From assembly GCF_006538325.1 (NCBI RefSeq), contig NZ_BJKK01000018.1, positions 1-64,000 on the forward strand: a stretch of 64,000 nucleotides of DNA. Direction: 5' to 3'. Under the pieces are notes generated by a model. The model was given only the letters and a program-made list of their open reading frames with translations, did not search any database and was not told the origin of the DNA. The number at the start of each line of letters is the position of its first letter. The first letter of the stretch is position 1. The position numbers and the translations under genes are program-made. Shown piece by piece: positions 27,450-37,656 of this stretch. The stretch is from Alteromonas sp. KUL42. GTDB lineage: Bacteria; Pseudomonadota; Gammaproteobacteria; Enterobacterales; Alteromonadaceae.

Positions 27450-30400
27450 TTGTCTTCCAAAGTGTTTTTTTCACCACGCGTTATATTGACCACACTATTA
27501 ATGATCTGTAGTGCGTTTTGTTATGCTCAAAAAACTGCTTGGGATAATCTAGCTCATCCGCTATTTTACGCGCCATTGAGCGCCTCTTCTGCTATCGAAG
27601 GTCCGATTGATTCTATTGTCGAAGATAAACAAGGGTTAATGTGGTTCACAACGTCAAATGGGCTTTGGCGTTGGGACTCTCACTTTTTAACAAAGGTAAG
27701 CTTCCCTTCCACGCTAAACAGTGCAGCATTACCCCAAATTCAGCATACCTTTAAGGACCATCAAAACCGCATTTGGGCTGGCACAAGCGAAGGGCTATTT
27801 TTGTTAGATCAGATGCGAAGTGAGTTAACCCCCGTTGAAGTGCAGAAAGTTTCTGATATCTCCATACAAAACGCCGCAACGGTATCAGTCGCCAATTCTG
27901 AAATCCTTGTTTTGGCTGAAGATAGGAAGTTATTCCAATTCGATATCCTATCAAAACAACTGTCTTCTATCCCCCTTCCCACATCAATGCGCATATATGC
28001 GCTTTGTATCGACGACAAAAACACATTATGGGTAGGGGCAGAAAATGGACTGTACTATGCAACATACGATCACGGAGTATTCGGTGTTTTACAAAAAGTA
28101 AATGCTCTTCCAAATGACGCTCGCATAACCACACTTAAACACCTCTCTTCCGGCCAGTTAATCATTGGTACTGCGCGAGATGGTCTATTTGTCAAACATC
28201 AGAATAAACAATATGAGCACATTGAACTGCAAGGTAATGCACAGTCAGCATGGGTATACAACGTTGTCGAAAAAACAGACAACACGCTAATTATTGGTAC
28301 TTTTGGTCATGGTTTAGTAGAAATTGATTTAGCCAATCGAACACAAAGACACATTCAATCAAATCGACTACAACCTTTAGGGTTACTGGATGATAACATC
28401 TGGAGTATGTATAAAGATTCCCGTGGGTTAGTTTGGATTGGTGCAGGAAATTCGCTCAATATTTTAGACAGTCGGAATACTGGGATTAAGCATATTTTTG
28501 GAGGGCTAGATGAACCTAACGGACTACCCGAGAGAAAAGTCCATTCTGTCGCAGCATTGCCTGACTCGTTGGTTATTGCCAATGGTCAAGCAGGGTTAAT
28601 ACAAGTTTCATCCGAAAACGGTGTTCAAAAAGTTTGGTGGCCTTCTTCTAAGGACCCCATTGAAACTTTGTTCATAAACAAACAAGGCGACCTCTTTGCC
28701 TCGTCAAACTTTGCAACGGTGAGTTTGCCCACTATCAACAGAGTACCGCAACCTATTGGCTCAAGAGAACGTTCCGCAAATACTTTTACGGGCGCATTCG
28801 CACAGCGTAACAAGACATTGTGGTTAGGCGGCACAGATGGGTTATGGAGGCACTCGCATGCTGCGCCTGATGAAACTAAGCAAATACTTGATAGCAGTAT
28901 TCCCGATAGGCGAATTTCCGCATTGCTAACTGATGGCGATGATTTATGGGTGGGAACGTGGCAAGGGCTGTACAAACTAACATTTGAAAAAAATAGCGAT
29001 AGTGTCGTTTCAATAACAAGTGCTAAACATCCCCCCCTTCAGCAGCAATTCATCTCTGATATCCTTATAGATAGCCTTAACCAAGTTTGGGTTACAACGA
29101 GTGGTGCTGGCGTATTTGTCAGTGACGCAAGTCAACAATCATGGAAACAAATCACTCATTTAGACAACCTTCCGGGAAACTCTGTTGACGCCATTGCAGG
29201 TGAAAGTCATAACCGAATTTGGGTAGGCACGTCACGAGGTATTGCTGCCATTAATATAGATGACAAAAAGGTCAATCCAGTAGTAGTGGGTAAACAAGCC
29301 GTCAATACTCCCTACGCCCGCGGAGCAGCTACAAAGACATCAGGTCAAGCATTGGTGTTTGGCGGTAATAATGGTCTGACTATCGTCCAACCGTTACTTC
29401 TTGATACTATTTCACCTCCCCTCTCTTTGGTATTTACTACTATCAATGTAGTGACTCAGCATGACATTCAGCATCGTGTTGACACATCAACAGAAATATT
29501 AACCATTGAACCTTTGCCCAAGCGATTGTCCTTCGAATTTGCGGCTCTTGATTATATTTCCCCAGAAAGTATTCACTATCGTTATCGGGTTGTAGGTCAA
29601 GAAGAAATGTGGACAGAATTAGATGCCAACCATCGCAGTATAACATTGACCCGATTAGATCCAGGCAACTATGAACTTGATATTGAATACTCATACGACC
29701 GTACTAACTGGTATCCAAATACACTTACGCAACGCTTTAGAGTGTTACCCGCGTGGTATCAAACCCCAACAGCTGATGTCATTGCCCTCATAGTATTTGC
29801 ATTCGCCATTTATTTTTTGCATAAATTAGGACTTCGACATCATAGGTATCGACAACGTATTCTTGAACAAAAGGTTGCCGAGCGCACCTCAGAGTTAGTT
29901 GCGGCCAACCAAAAACTTAGTGAGCAAGCTGTCGCACTTGAAAAAGCGAGCCTAACCGATGCGCTAACCGGCTTGAACAATCGCCGTTTCCTGTTCCAAA
30001 ACATCAAACGTGATCTACTTAAGATTCAGCGTTACTACAACGATTGCGAAGATAAGAACACTCGTCCAAATTGTGAAAACGACTTGTTGTTCTTTATTAT
30101 TGATTTGGACCACTTTAAACGCATAAATGATGCTCATGGTCATCAAGTGGGTGACACTGTACTAATCGAAACCCAGCAGCGTCTAAGGCGTGTTTTTCGC
30201 GATACAGACTATTTAATTCGCTGGGGAGGGGAAGAGTTTTTAGCCGTAGCTCACAACTCATCACGACACGATGCCCACTACCTGGCAGAAAGAGTTGTCA
30301 CTATTATCAATAATGCAAAATTTCGAATAAATGAGCAAACAGCCCTCAAAGTCAGTTGCTCAGTAGGCTTTGCGCCATACCCTTTACAGCAGCAACACTA

Positions 30401-30596
30401 TGACTTTTTCGACTGGCACACTACAGTTGCTGTCGCTGATGCCGCATTATATGAGTCGAAAAGTCGCGGTAGAGACACATGGACCGGTGTTTTGTCCATT
30501 AAAGAACACGCTTCTGAAAACAGTTTAAGTTTTATCAAGCAACAACCTTCACGAATTTTTGATTTTGCTGAGAGTATTGTTCGGCCTAAACCTTAA
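27450..30596 (+). CDS. Two-component-regulator-propeller diguanylate cyclase
   Basis: 1048-residue membrane sensor. A signal sequence precedes a periplasmic beta-propeller built from repeated LW(V/I)G...GL blades (GLMWFTTSNGLW, RIWAGTSEGLF, TLWVGAENGLY, LVWIGAGNSL, TLWLGGTDGLW, DLWVGTWQGLY, RIWVGTSRGI). Then come a Y_Y_Y domain (RYRVVGQEEMWTELD), one transmembrane helix near residue 775, a coiled coil and a GGDEF domain with an active-type RWGGEEF motif and an upstream RDTD I-site (RXXD) for product inhibition. It should make cyclic-di-GMP in response to a periplasmic, possibly carbohydrate-like, ligand. The start is uncertain: TTG at 27450 or GTG at 27462. Confidence 0.88.
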   Translation: MSSKVFFSPRVILTTLLMICSAFCYAQKTAWDNLAHPLFYAPLSASSAIEGPIDSIVEDKQGLMWFTTSNGLWRWDSHFLTKVSFPSTLNSAALPQIQHTFKDHQNRIWAGTSEGLFLLDQMRSELTPVEVQKVSDISIQNAATVSVANSEILVLAEDRKLFQFDILSKQLSSIPLPTSMRIYALCIDDKNTLWVGAENGLYYATYDHGVFGVLQKVNALPNDARITTLKHLSSGQLIIGTARDGLFVKHQNKQYEHIELQGNAQSAWVYNVVEKTDNTLIIGTFGHGLVEIDLANRTQRHIQSNRLQPLGLLDDNIWSMYKDSRGLVWIGAGNSLNILDSRNTGIKHIFGGLDEPNGLPERKVHSVAALPDSLVIANGQAGLIQVSSENGVQKVWWPSSKDPIETLFINKQGDLFASSNFATVSLPTINRVPQPIGSRERSANTFTGAFAQRNKTLWLGGTDGLWRHSHAAPDETKQILDSSIPDRRISALLTDGDDLWVGTWQGLYKLTFEKNSDSVVSITSAKHPPLQQQFISDILIDSLNQVWVTTSGAGVFVSDASQQSWKQITHLDNLPGNSVDAIAGESHNRIWVGTSRGIAAINIDDKKVNPVVVGKQAVNTPYARGAATKTSGQALVFGGNNGLTIVQPLLLDTISPPLSLVFTTINVVTQHDIQHRVDTSTEILTIEPLPKRLSFEFAALDYISPESIHYRYRVVGQEEMWTELDANHRSITLTRLDPGNYELDIEYSYDRTNWYPNTLTQRFRVLPAWYQTPTADVIALIVFAFAIYFLHKLGLRHHRYRQRILEQKVAERTSELVAANQKLSEQAVALEKASLTDALTGLNNRRFLFQNIKRDLLKIQRYYNDCEDKNTRPNCENDLLFFIIDLDHFKRINDAHGHQVGDTVLIETQQRLRRVFRDTDYLIRWGGEEFLAVAHNSSRHDAHYLAERVVTIINNAKFRINEQTALKVSCSVGFAPYPLQQQHYDFFDWHTTVAVADAALYESKSRGRDTWTGVLSIKEHASENSLSFIKQQPSRIFDFAESIVRPKP

Positions 30597-30663
30597 GCGA
30601 CTATGTGTAAAAAAGGTGTTAATGTAAAACAAGCTAAGCAGTTGTTTTTCATACGGACCTTGT

Positions 30664-33600
30664 ATGCTAAGTATTTGGACAGTCGGCACGCTTGTTGGCC
30701 TTTATCTCATATCACTTTTTGCTGTTGCCTTTTGGGGCGATAAGCGTTTACGCGACAATCAACAACACCCTGTGCTTTATAGTTTAGGGTTAGGCGTACA
30801 CTGTACCTCATGGGCTTTTTTCGGAACGACTTCTCAGGCTGCACAATACGGTTGGGCGATTATTCCCACCTATTTGGGTATTATGTTGACCATGGCTTTT
30901 GCTTTTCCCGTCGTACTGCACATCAGTCGATTATGCCAACAGCACAACATTAGCTCGTTAGCTGATTTAATTTCTCTGAAATACCGACACTCACATTTAA
31001 TTGCGGCTTTCATTACGCTCTTGTGCTTTATAGGAGTTATTCCCTATATTGCGCTTCAACTTGACGCGATCACCAAATCAATTAATTTGATCACCGGCGA
31101 CTTACAAGCAAGTAACCCTCAGGTGAGTATTTATGTCGCGGCACTGATGGCCCTTTTTGCCATTATTTTTGGTACACGTTCACTAAACCTTACCGACAAA
31201 CACCCAGGCTTAATACTTACCATTGCCTTTGAATCTGTGATAAAGCTACTAGCATTGTGGGCTGTTGGCATTTTCGTTTGCTTTTATATGTTCGATGGCA
31301 TACTCGATCTTATTGCTAAAGCTTCATCAAATGATGCAGCAAAAGATGTAATTTACACAGATAGCGCTCCATGGGTGTACGTATCTCATGTTTTGCTTGG
31401 CGTGTGTTCTATGTTTGTTCTTCCAAGGCAGTTTCATATGAACTTTGTCGAGCAAAACGGTGAGGGTGAATTAAGAACCGCACGCTGGCTCTTTCCATTG
31501 TATCTGCTTGGCATGACAATATTTATTCTGCCCATTGCACTTGCAGGAAAACTACTATTACCAAGTACTACGAGCTCTGACGCCTACGTGCTCGCCCTTC
31601 CCTTATTTGCAGATAACATGGCGCTATCTTCTTTTGCATTTATTGGTGGTTTGTCGGCTACTACTAGTATGGTTATCGTGGCGACATTGGCCATGGGCAT
31701 TATGATATCGAACAACGTTATAACCCCTTTGTGGTTAAAGGCCAGTTTGAAAACTGCGCCAAACCGCTCCATGCAGCCAACAAAAATCCTTACTATTAGA
31801 CGTTTGACAGTATTGGTGGTACTGACTATTGCTCTGTGGTACCACCTCAATATTAGCCAAGCTGCACCTTTGGTAAAAAGTGGTGTTATTGCCATAGCGC
31901 TCTTGGGCCAGTGTATGCCTGCGTTAATGTTTGGCTTATATTGGCAAAAAAGTACCAGGGCTGCAGCGTTGTGTGGGCTGTTCGCCGGCTTTGCTTGTTG
32001 GGCAATTTTTCTTTTATACCCTAGCCTGTTATCTAGCTACTATTTTAACCCTGCCCCCACTGATGAAGCGCTCGGACTAGGCTTTGTTTACTCAATGATA
32101 GCCAACTGCATCACATTCATTGTTGTGGCGTTGTTAACATACAAGAAATCACAACATACTGAAGGAAGTATCACACAAAACCAACACACTCCTCGCTTAA
32201 TGGTGAAGGTACGCGACCTTATCACCCTTACCGAGCGAGTGCTTGATGCCCAAGCCCACCGCAAGCTTACTCAACAACTTTCAGTTGACTTAAATCGCGC
32301 GTTTGCCAGTGGTTACGCAAGCCATGCGCTTATTGAACGGGTAGACCAGCTTCTTGCCGCGCAAGTTGGTGCCCCTAGTGCGCGGATTTTACTGGGGGCA
32401 ATTGCAGATACGGGCAGCGAAACCCTTCCTGAATTAGTTGATTGGGTAGAGGAAGCGTCGCAGTCTTTTCAATTTAATCATGAAGTTTTGCAGTCATCTG
32501 TCCAAAATATTGAGCAAGGCATTAGTGTTCTTGATGAAAAGCTACAATTGCTTGCATGGAATGACCGCTATATCGAGCTATTTAATTATCCCAAAGGGTT
32601 CCTAAAAGCAGGCATGCCGATCACCGATATATTAAATTACAATGCGCAACGGGGGCTATTTAGTAACTCATATGAGCAACAAATTGAAGATACTGTGCAA
32701 AGCGAAATAGAAAAACGCGTGAGCTTTATGCTTAAAGGCACAAGACACAAATTTGTGCGTAAACAACCCGACGGTAAGGTTATAGAGCTTAACGGTGCGC
32801 CACTCCCTGGTGGAGGCTATGTCACCACTTACAGTGATATTACTGAGTATATCGCCATTCAAAAAGCCCTTGAAATGGCAAAGTCAGATTTGGAAGCTCG
32901 CGTTATTCAGCGTACCGCTGAGCTTGAGGAAGCAAAGCAGCAAGCCGTGAGCGCCAACGAGAGTAAAACGAAATTTCTCGCTGCTGCCGGTCATGATCTA
33001 ATGCAGCCTTTCAACGCCGCCACCTTATTTGCATCTATGTTGAACAAAAAAACTGAAGGCAGTGAACTGGCTAGCTTATCTGAGGGCGTAGTGAACTCAC
33101 TAAACAATGCACAAACTTTGCTTACCATGTTGTTGGATATGACAAAACTTGACGCGGGCGCCCTTAAGCCACAAAGAACCACATTTGCAATTGATGACGT
33201 GTTGCATTCTTTGTTTCAAGAGTTTAGCGTTATTGCTCAGCAAAAAGGTTTGCAGTTGCACTATGTCAAAACCCGCCTAGTTACTTTTACCGATAAACAC
33301 CTTTTCAGGCGAATTATTCAAAACTTACTTTCTAATGCTATACGCTACACCCAAACTGGCACAGTGCTTATTGGTGTCAGAAGAAAAGTGACTAATAGTC
33401 AATGTGGCAACGCGAAGCCCGTGGTAGAAGTGTGTGTTTATGATACCGGTTCGGGTATTCCACTTAGCCAGCAAGAGGTTATTTTTAGTGAATTTCACCA
33501 ACTAGAAAACTCTAATAATGCGCAAGGTATCGGACTTGGTCTCACAATAGTAGAACGAGTGTGTAAATTACTTGAACATCAAGTATCACTTTCGTCCATT

Positions 33601-34122
33601 GTGAACAAAGGAAGTTGCTTTAGAATTTCTGTCCCCAGAGTGAGTGGTCCTGCCAAGCGTTTAGCTAACGAAGATGGCGCTTCAAGCGCGCCAGACGTTA
33701 GTGAAGTAGCAACTAAACAAGAACGCGTTGATGCTAAAAGTGGCAATCAATTTCTAAAGAGACGCCATGTTCTATTAGTCGAGAATGACGAACAAGTTGC
33801 CCTAGCGATGCAAGCGTTACTCTCAGATTGGGGGGCGGAAGTCGTCTGGGTGACTACCTGTAAAGATGCCGTATTAGCCAGTAAAAAAGCTGCGGGTAAA
33901 TTCGATATCTTACTTGTTGACTATCACCTGAACTTTGGAGAAACCGGTATTCAAGTGGCTGAGTCACTCATTAAAGAGAAAACATTACCTTCATTGAGTA
34001 TTCTAGTAACCGCCAATAGAAGTAATGAAATTCGGGAAGAGGCCTATGAGGTAGGACTTCAGTATTTACCCAAGCCTGCTAAACCTCTAGCGTTAAAACG
34101 CATGATTAAATCTTTTTTGTAG
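30664..34122 (+). CDS. CrbS-like hybrid sensor kinase with SLC5 transporter domain
   Basis: 1152-residue hybrid kinase. Residues 1 to about 490 form a sodium:solute symporter (SLC5/PutP-like) membrane domain. Next is a STAC-like linker (about 510-600), a PAS domain (about 620-740, QGISVLDEKLQLLAWNDRY), a coiled coil and HisKA (phospho-acceptor in AAGHDLMQPFNA). HATPase follows (NLLSNAIRYT, DTGSGIP, GIGLGLTIV), and a C-terminal receiver domain with phospho-Asp in LLVDYHL. This is the architecture of CrbS/MxtR kinases, which with CrbR control acetyl-CoA synthetase and acetate use in Vibrio and Pseudomonas. It is convergent with a LuxR-type regulator 9 bases away. Acetate sensing is inferred from family. 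Confidence 0.85.
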   Translation: MLSIWTVGTLVGLYLISLFAVAFWGDKRLRDNQQHPVLYSLGLGVHCTSWAFFGTTSQAAQYGWAIIPTYLGIMLTMAFAFPVVLHISRLCQQHNISSLADLISLKYRHSHLIAAFITLLCFIGVIPYIALQLDAITKSINLITGDLQASNPQVSIYVAALMALFAIIFGTRSLNLTDKHPGLILTIAFESVIKLLALWAVGIFVCFYMFDGILDLIAKASSNDAAKDVIYTDSAPWVYVSHVLLGVCSMFVLPRQFHMNFVEQNGEGELRTARWLFPLYLLGMTIFILPIALAGKLLLPSTTSSDAYVLALPLFADNMALSSFAFIGGLSATTSMVIVATLAMGIMISNNVITPLWLKASLKTAPNRSMQPTKILTIRRLTVLVVLTIALWYHLNISQAAPLVKSGVIAIALLGQCMPALMFGLYWQKSTRAAALCGLFAGFACWAIFLLYPSLLSSYYFNPAPTDEALGLGFVYSMIANCITFIVVALLTYKKSQHTEGSITQNQHTPRLMVKVRDLITLTERVLDAQAHRKLTQQLSVDLNRAFASGYASHALIERVDQLLAAQVGAPSARILLGAIADTGSETLPELVDWVEEASQSFQFNHEVLQSSVQNIEQGISVLDEKLQLLAWNDRYIELFNYPKGFLKAGMPITDILNYNAQRGLFSNSYEQQIEDTVQSEIEKRVSFMLKGTRHKFVRKQPDGKVIELNGAPLPGGGYVTTYSDITEYIAIQKALEMAKSDLEARVIQRTAELEEAKQQAVSANESKTKFLAAAGHDLMQPFNAATLFASMLNKKTEGSELASLSEGVVNSLNNAQTLLTMLLDMTKLDAGALKPQRTTFAIDDVLHSLFQEFSVIAQQKGLQLHYVKTRLVTFTDKHLFRRIIQNLLSNAIRYTQTGTVLIGVRRKVTNSQCGNAKPVVEVCVYDTGSGIPLSQQEVIFSEFHQLENSNNAQGIGLGLTIVERVCKLLEHQVSLSSIVNKGSCFRISVPRVSGPAKRLANEDGASSAPDVSEVATKQERVDAKSGNQFLKRRHVLLVENDEQVALAMQALLSDWGAEVVWVTTCKDAVLASKKAAGKFDILLVDYHLNFGETGIQVAESLIKEKTLPSLSILVTANRSNEIREEAYEVGLQYLPKPAKPLALKRMIKSFL

Positions 34123-34131
34123 CATTAGAGC

Positions 34132-34764
34132 TTAGTTTTGCTCTATCTGCATGGCGTGCTTAAACGCAATACCCGCTTTTGTCCGATTAATAACACCAAG
34201 CTTTTTTAGCACTGCAGAAACGTGCTGTTTTACGGTAGATTCCGAAATGGCCAACTCATAGGCTATTTGTTTGTTAAGCAAGCCATCTGCAACCATTCTC
34301 AATACCTTTAATTGATGCGGTGTCAACTGACGTAATCGCATACTGAATTCATCATTATCTGACATATCCACATTAAGTGCTTCGGGCACCCAGGTATCAC
34401 CATCTAGCACCGCTTCTACTGCTTCAACAATACTCTCAACTGACGCAGATTTCGGAATGAAACCACTTGCACCAAGAGCTAATGCTTTTTGCACAGTCGC
34501 AGGAGATTCTTGTGCAGTAACCACCACGACTAAAATGTCGGGGTAACGGGCATGAATAGTTGATAGACCATTTAAGCCTTCATTTCCTGGCATCGTGAGG
34601 TCTAAAAACACCAACTCAATGGCATCATCACTTTCTAATTGTGAGAGGGTTTCTGGGAACGTTGATGACTCCACAATATTGATATCTTGCATTCCGCCAA
34701 GCGCATGGCACATGGCAGTGCGGAAAAGTGGGTGGTCGTCGGCAATGAGAACTTTTACAGGCAT
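34132..34764 (-). CDS. CrbR-like NarL/FixJ response regulator
   Basis: 210-residue regulator. The receiver domain (1-120) has the acidic pair D9-D10 (ADDHPLFR), phospho-acceptor D55 (VFLDLTMPG) and the conserved Lys in FIPKSAS. A LuxR-type helix-turn-helix occupies about 145-205 (LTPHQLKVLRMVADGLLNKQIA...STVKQHVSAVLKKLG). It is tail-to-tail with the SLC5-hybrid kinase, with a 9-base gap, and is the probable partner. By analogy with CrbR/ErdR it may activate acs-type genes; the target is not shown here. Confidence 0.87.
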   Translation of the reverse strand: MPVKVLIADDHPLFRTAMCHALGGMQDINIVESSTFPETLSQLESDDAIELVFLDLTMPGNEGLNGLSTIHARYPDILVVVVTAQESPATVQKALALGASGFIPKSASVESIVEAVEAVLDGDTWVPEALNVDMSDNDEFSMRLRQLTPHQLKVLRMVADGLLNKQIAYELAISESTVKQHVSAVLKKLGVINRTKAGIAFKHAMQIEQN

Positions 34765-34860
34765 GATGCTATCAACTTGTAACTACCTTGTTAATTAACA
34801 TATTAACACGTTGATTAAAGAGTAGCGATGACTACCTTTTAAGACGTTGTGAAGCAAGAA

Positions 34861-34895
34861 ATAGAAAAGCCTATTTCAAAATAGAAACAGGCTTT
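34861..34895 (-). terminator. Terminator after the TonB receptor gene
   Basis: AAAAGCCT (34865-34872) and AGGCTTT (34889-34895) pair, with an inner TTTC/GAAA stem. On the minus strand the hairpin is followed by a T-rich TTTTCTATTTC tract. It is about 90 bases past the receptor stop codon. Confidence 0.68.
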
Positions 34896-34986
34896 GTGAA
34901 GTACTGTACTTAATCTGCAAACCTCGTTAAGCAAAAAGTAAGGTTACAATTAAATCCACTACATTCAATTTGTATGGGCATTACGA

Positions 34987-37348
34987 TTAGAAGCGGTAAC
35001 CCACTGTTACGTGAACAGTACGAGGGTCGCCATAGTAACCGATAAGCGTGGTATCACCACCAAGGCCAGCTCCATAGTTACCATCATTATCCTTCGTTAC
35101 AAAGTCATAACCACCTACCAAGTACTCTTCATCTGTTAAGTTTTTCACATGAATACCGGCATACCAGTCACCTTCAAGACTTTCCCAACGCGCACTTAAG
35201 TTCACCATGCCATAGGCATCTTGTTGGATAAGATCGCTCGTTTCAAACAGTAGGTAGTCATCTCGGTAGTAGTAATTTGCGTTAAAGCTAATATCGCCGA
35301 AACTCGTCTCTAGTAAGTAGTTCGCATTCACATTCAATGTATTTTCAGGTGTACTTGCTAAACCAATAAGCGGTGGGATCGCATTGTTCTTTTTGATCTC
35401 AAAATCGATATAACCATATGCCACGTCAAACTGCAGGTTATCTGTAGCCACCCAGGTTACCTCTAACTCTACCCCTTTAGCTGCTGTTGCAGCGGCATTG
35501 CGCAAACGCTGGTCAAGTGCAGTTGGGTCAGATAAGTCACCTTCAACACCAATGTATTGTCTGTCTTTGTGGTCGTAAGAGAACAAGGTTGTATTAATAC
35601 GAAGGGTATCCGTAACATCACTTTTCACACCAATTTCGTAACTATCAACCACTTCGGGTTTTACACCAGGCTCTGGCGTTTGTGCTCTCGGGTTAAAGGT
35701 TCCTGATTTAAAGCCTTGTGAATAGCTGGCAAAGAACATGGTGTCACGTGTCATTTGATATTCCACACCTAAGCGAGGTGTAAAGCGAGACCAACTTTCC
35801 ACTGCTGGCGCATCCAGTACACCATCGCCGTCAGAATCGCTACCTAACACTTGCGGGACTAACTGGCCGTCAGGACGTACATAGCCGTCAATCCAACCAG
35901 TGTAAGGATAAGTATTCTCAAAGATAAGCCCATTGTTTACAAAAGCGGATTTCTCTTCATCAGTAAAACGCGCACCTAACGAGAACGACAGTTTGTCATT
36001 TACATCGTAGTTTAACTGAGTATACGCAGCCCAACTCTCAGAATTATTACAACCGGTCACTTCGCGCGTAAGACCTGGAGCCCCCAGAGTCGCACCGAGT
36101 ATGCCAAGTACCGCGTCAAAGTTACCGCAGCTTTCTCCATCATAGAAATATAAGCCCGACACTAGGCTGAAATTATCACCAAAATAGTTGGCCTGTAATT
36201 CATGTGTGTCGTTGCTGTCGTCATACTCTGCGGGTACGTCGAAAATTGGCAGCGGCGTATTGTCAAAGTCGATATTGGTTGGAGAGTAGCTCTCGCGATG
36301 CGAGCCAATGTATTTTAGCTCTAATTTGTCACTAACATTATAGCGCGCCAACCAATTGTACCCTTCTAGTTCCACCTTATTCCACGTTGGCAAGCTGGTG
36401 TATGAATCAAATTTAGAATCGGGTACTGGTGCATCAGTTAAGATACTTGGAATAAGACGATACCCGCCTTTCGCGTTTGAAGTATCTTCAGTTTTATCCC
36501 AACCTATACGGAAAAATAGGTCTTCACTAGGGTGTACTTCAAGGGTTACGCGAGCCGCCCACAAATCTTTGTTGTAGTTTTCTTTATCTTGATCAGGTAG
36601 CGCACTTATTAAGTATTCACCGAAGCCGTCTCGGTTTAAATTGGCATAGCCAACACCTAAATACACGGTATCTTCAATAAGAGGGATTTGCCCCGTTAGC
36701 TTTATGTCTCTTTGATTGTAACTACCGACCGTGGCTTCTACATTCATTTGCGTGTCGCCAGTCATTTCCTTAGTGACGTATTTTACTGCACCACCAATGG
36801 TATTTTTTCCCATAAAGTGTACCTTGAGGGCCGCGCAATACTTCAATTCTCTGAACATCGAGTAAATCAAGTACTGCACCTTGTGGGCGCGCAATGTAAA
36901 TATCATCAACGTAAATGCCCACACCAGGCTCATAACCCCATAGCGGATCTTGCTGTCCCATACCTCGAATGAACGCAGTTAACGTTGAATTTGTACCACG
37001 ACTAGTTTGAAGCGTAGTGTTTGGTGAAAACTGCTGTATTTCAGTTATAACACTGATTCCTTTTTCACCCAATTCAGCTGCACCAACCGAAGTTATAGAA
37101 ACCGGTGTCTCCTGCAACGATTCAAGGGTTTTTCGCGCGGTAACTTCAATGCGTTCTAGTTTGACTTTCTCAGCTTTCTGTTCCTCGTTTGCGTCTTGCG
37201 CTAGCGCTGGCACAGAGAGCAACCCTGTGGCAACCGCGACAGCGCACAAACTACGACGAGCAAGTACGTTATTAACAATATTACTTTTACCTTCGCTACT
37301 GCTGATTGAGCGAGAAACGAAACTATTGGTGTGTGTAGATAGTGACAT
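34987..37348 (-). pseudogene. TonB-dependent outer-membrane receptor, frameshifted
   Basis: Outer-membrane receptor of about 786 residues if the frame is repaired. The first frame (37348 to 36770) has a signal region (LCAVAVATGLLSVPALAQ), a TonB-box-like VERIEVTARK-type segment and the plug (PVSITSV...AFIRGMGQQDP...VEVLRGPQGTLYGK-type ending). It then leaves frame at an A6 run (plus-strand T6, 36803-36808). The second frame resumes exactly at NTIGGAVKY and runs through the barrel to a C-terminal aromatic residue (VHVTVGYRF). Deleting one A restores an uninterrupted protein: total length 2362 bases, one more than a multiple of three. Real inactivation, slippage and assembly error are all possible. 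The receptor is divergent from the PHB operon and probably imports its substrate. Confidence 0.85.
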
Positions 37349-37656
37349 AGTGAGTCCTTGTTGTTCTAAGTTTTATTCACTGCCGGATGTATTGCCTACG
37401 GTCCAAATCACTTTAGTTAATTATTTGTTAACAGTATGTAGTACCATCGTACTATGGGATTTTCGGAAAAGTAACGTCAAACTTCACTCCTGTTTTAAAT
37501 ACACTTTTTGCGCTTTGTAGAAATGAGCGATAAAACTCTGGCCTTGAATCATAGCGTTAGCTGGGTTTAGTAGATAAGAGCGACTCACTCTACAAAGAGA
37601 ATCGACTTAACTGTTCCGGATCATCTGCGGTCACAGATTTTTAAAGGAAAATAACT
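37349..37656. promoter_or_regulatory. Shared regulatory region with dyad, receptor / PHB operon
   Basis: This is the 308-base gap between the divergent receptor and permease genes. It contains a perfect dyad TAGTAC-CATC-GTACTA (37439-37454), a plausible operator for co-ordinate control of both transcription units. The permease ATG is preceded by AAAGGA. No regulator gene is adjacent, and I could not assign the dyad to a known regulator family. Confidence 0.45.

Noticed and set aside
36801-36812. Programmed ribosomal frameshift in the TonB receptor
   Set aside because: Programmed shifting is not known for this family, and no stimulatory structure or internal ribosome site was recognised; a one-base indel in a homopolymer is simpler.
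37017-37520. 167-residue plus-strand frame opposite the receptor N-terminus
   Set aside because: Antisense shadow of the receptor signal and plug region with no recognisable domain.
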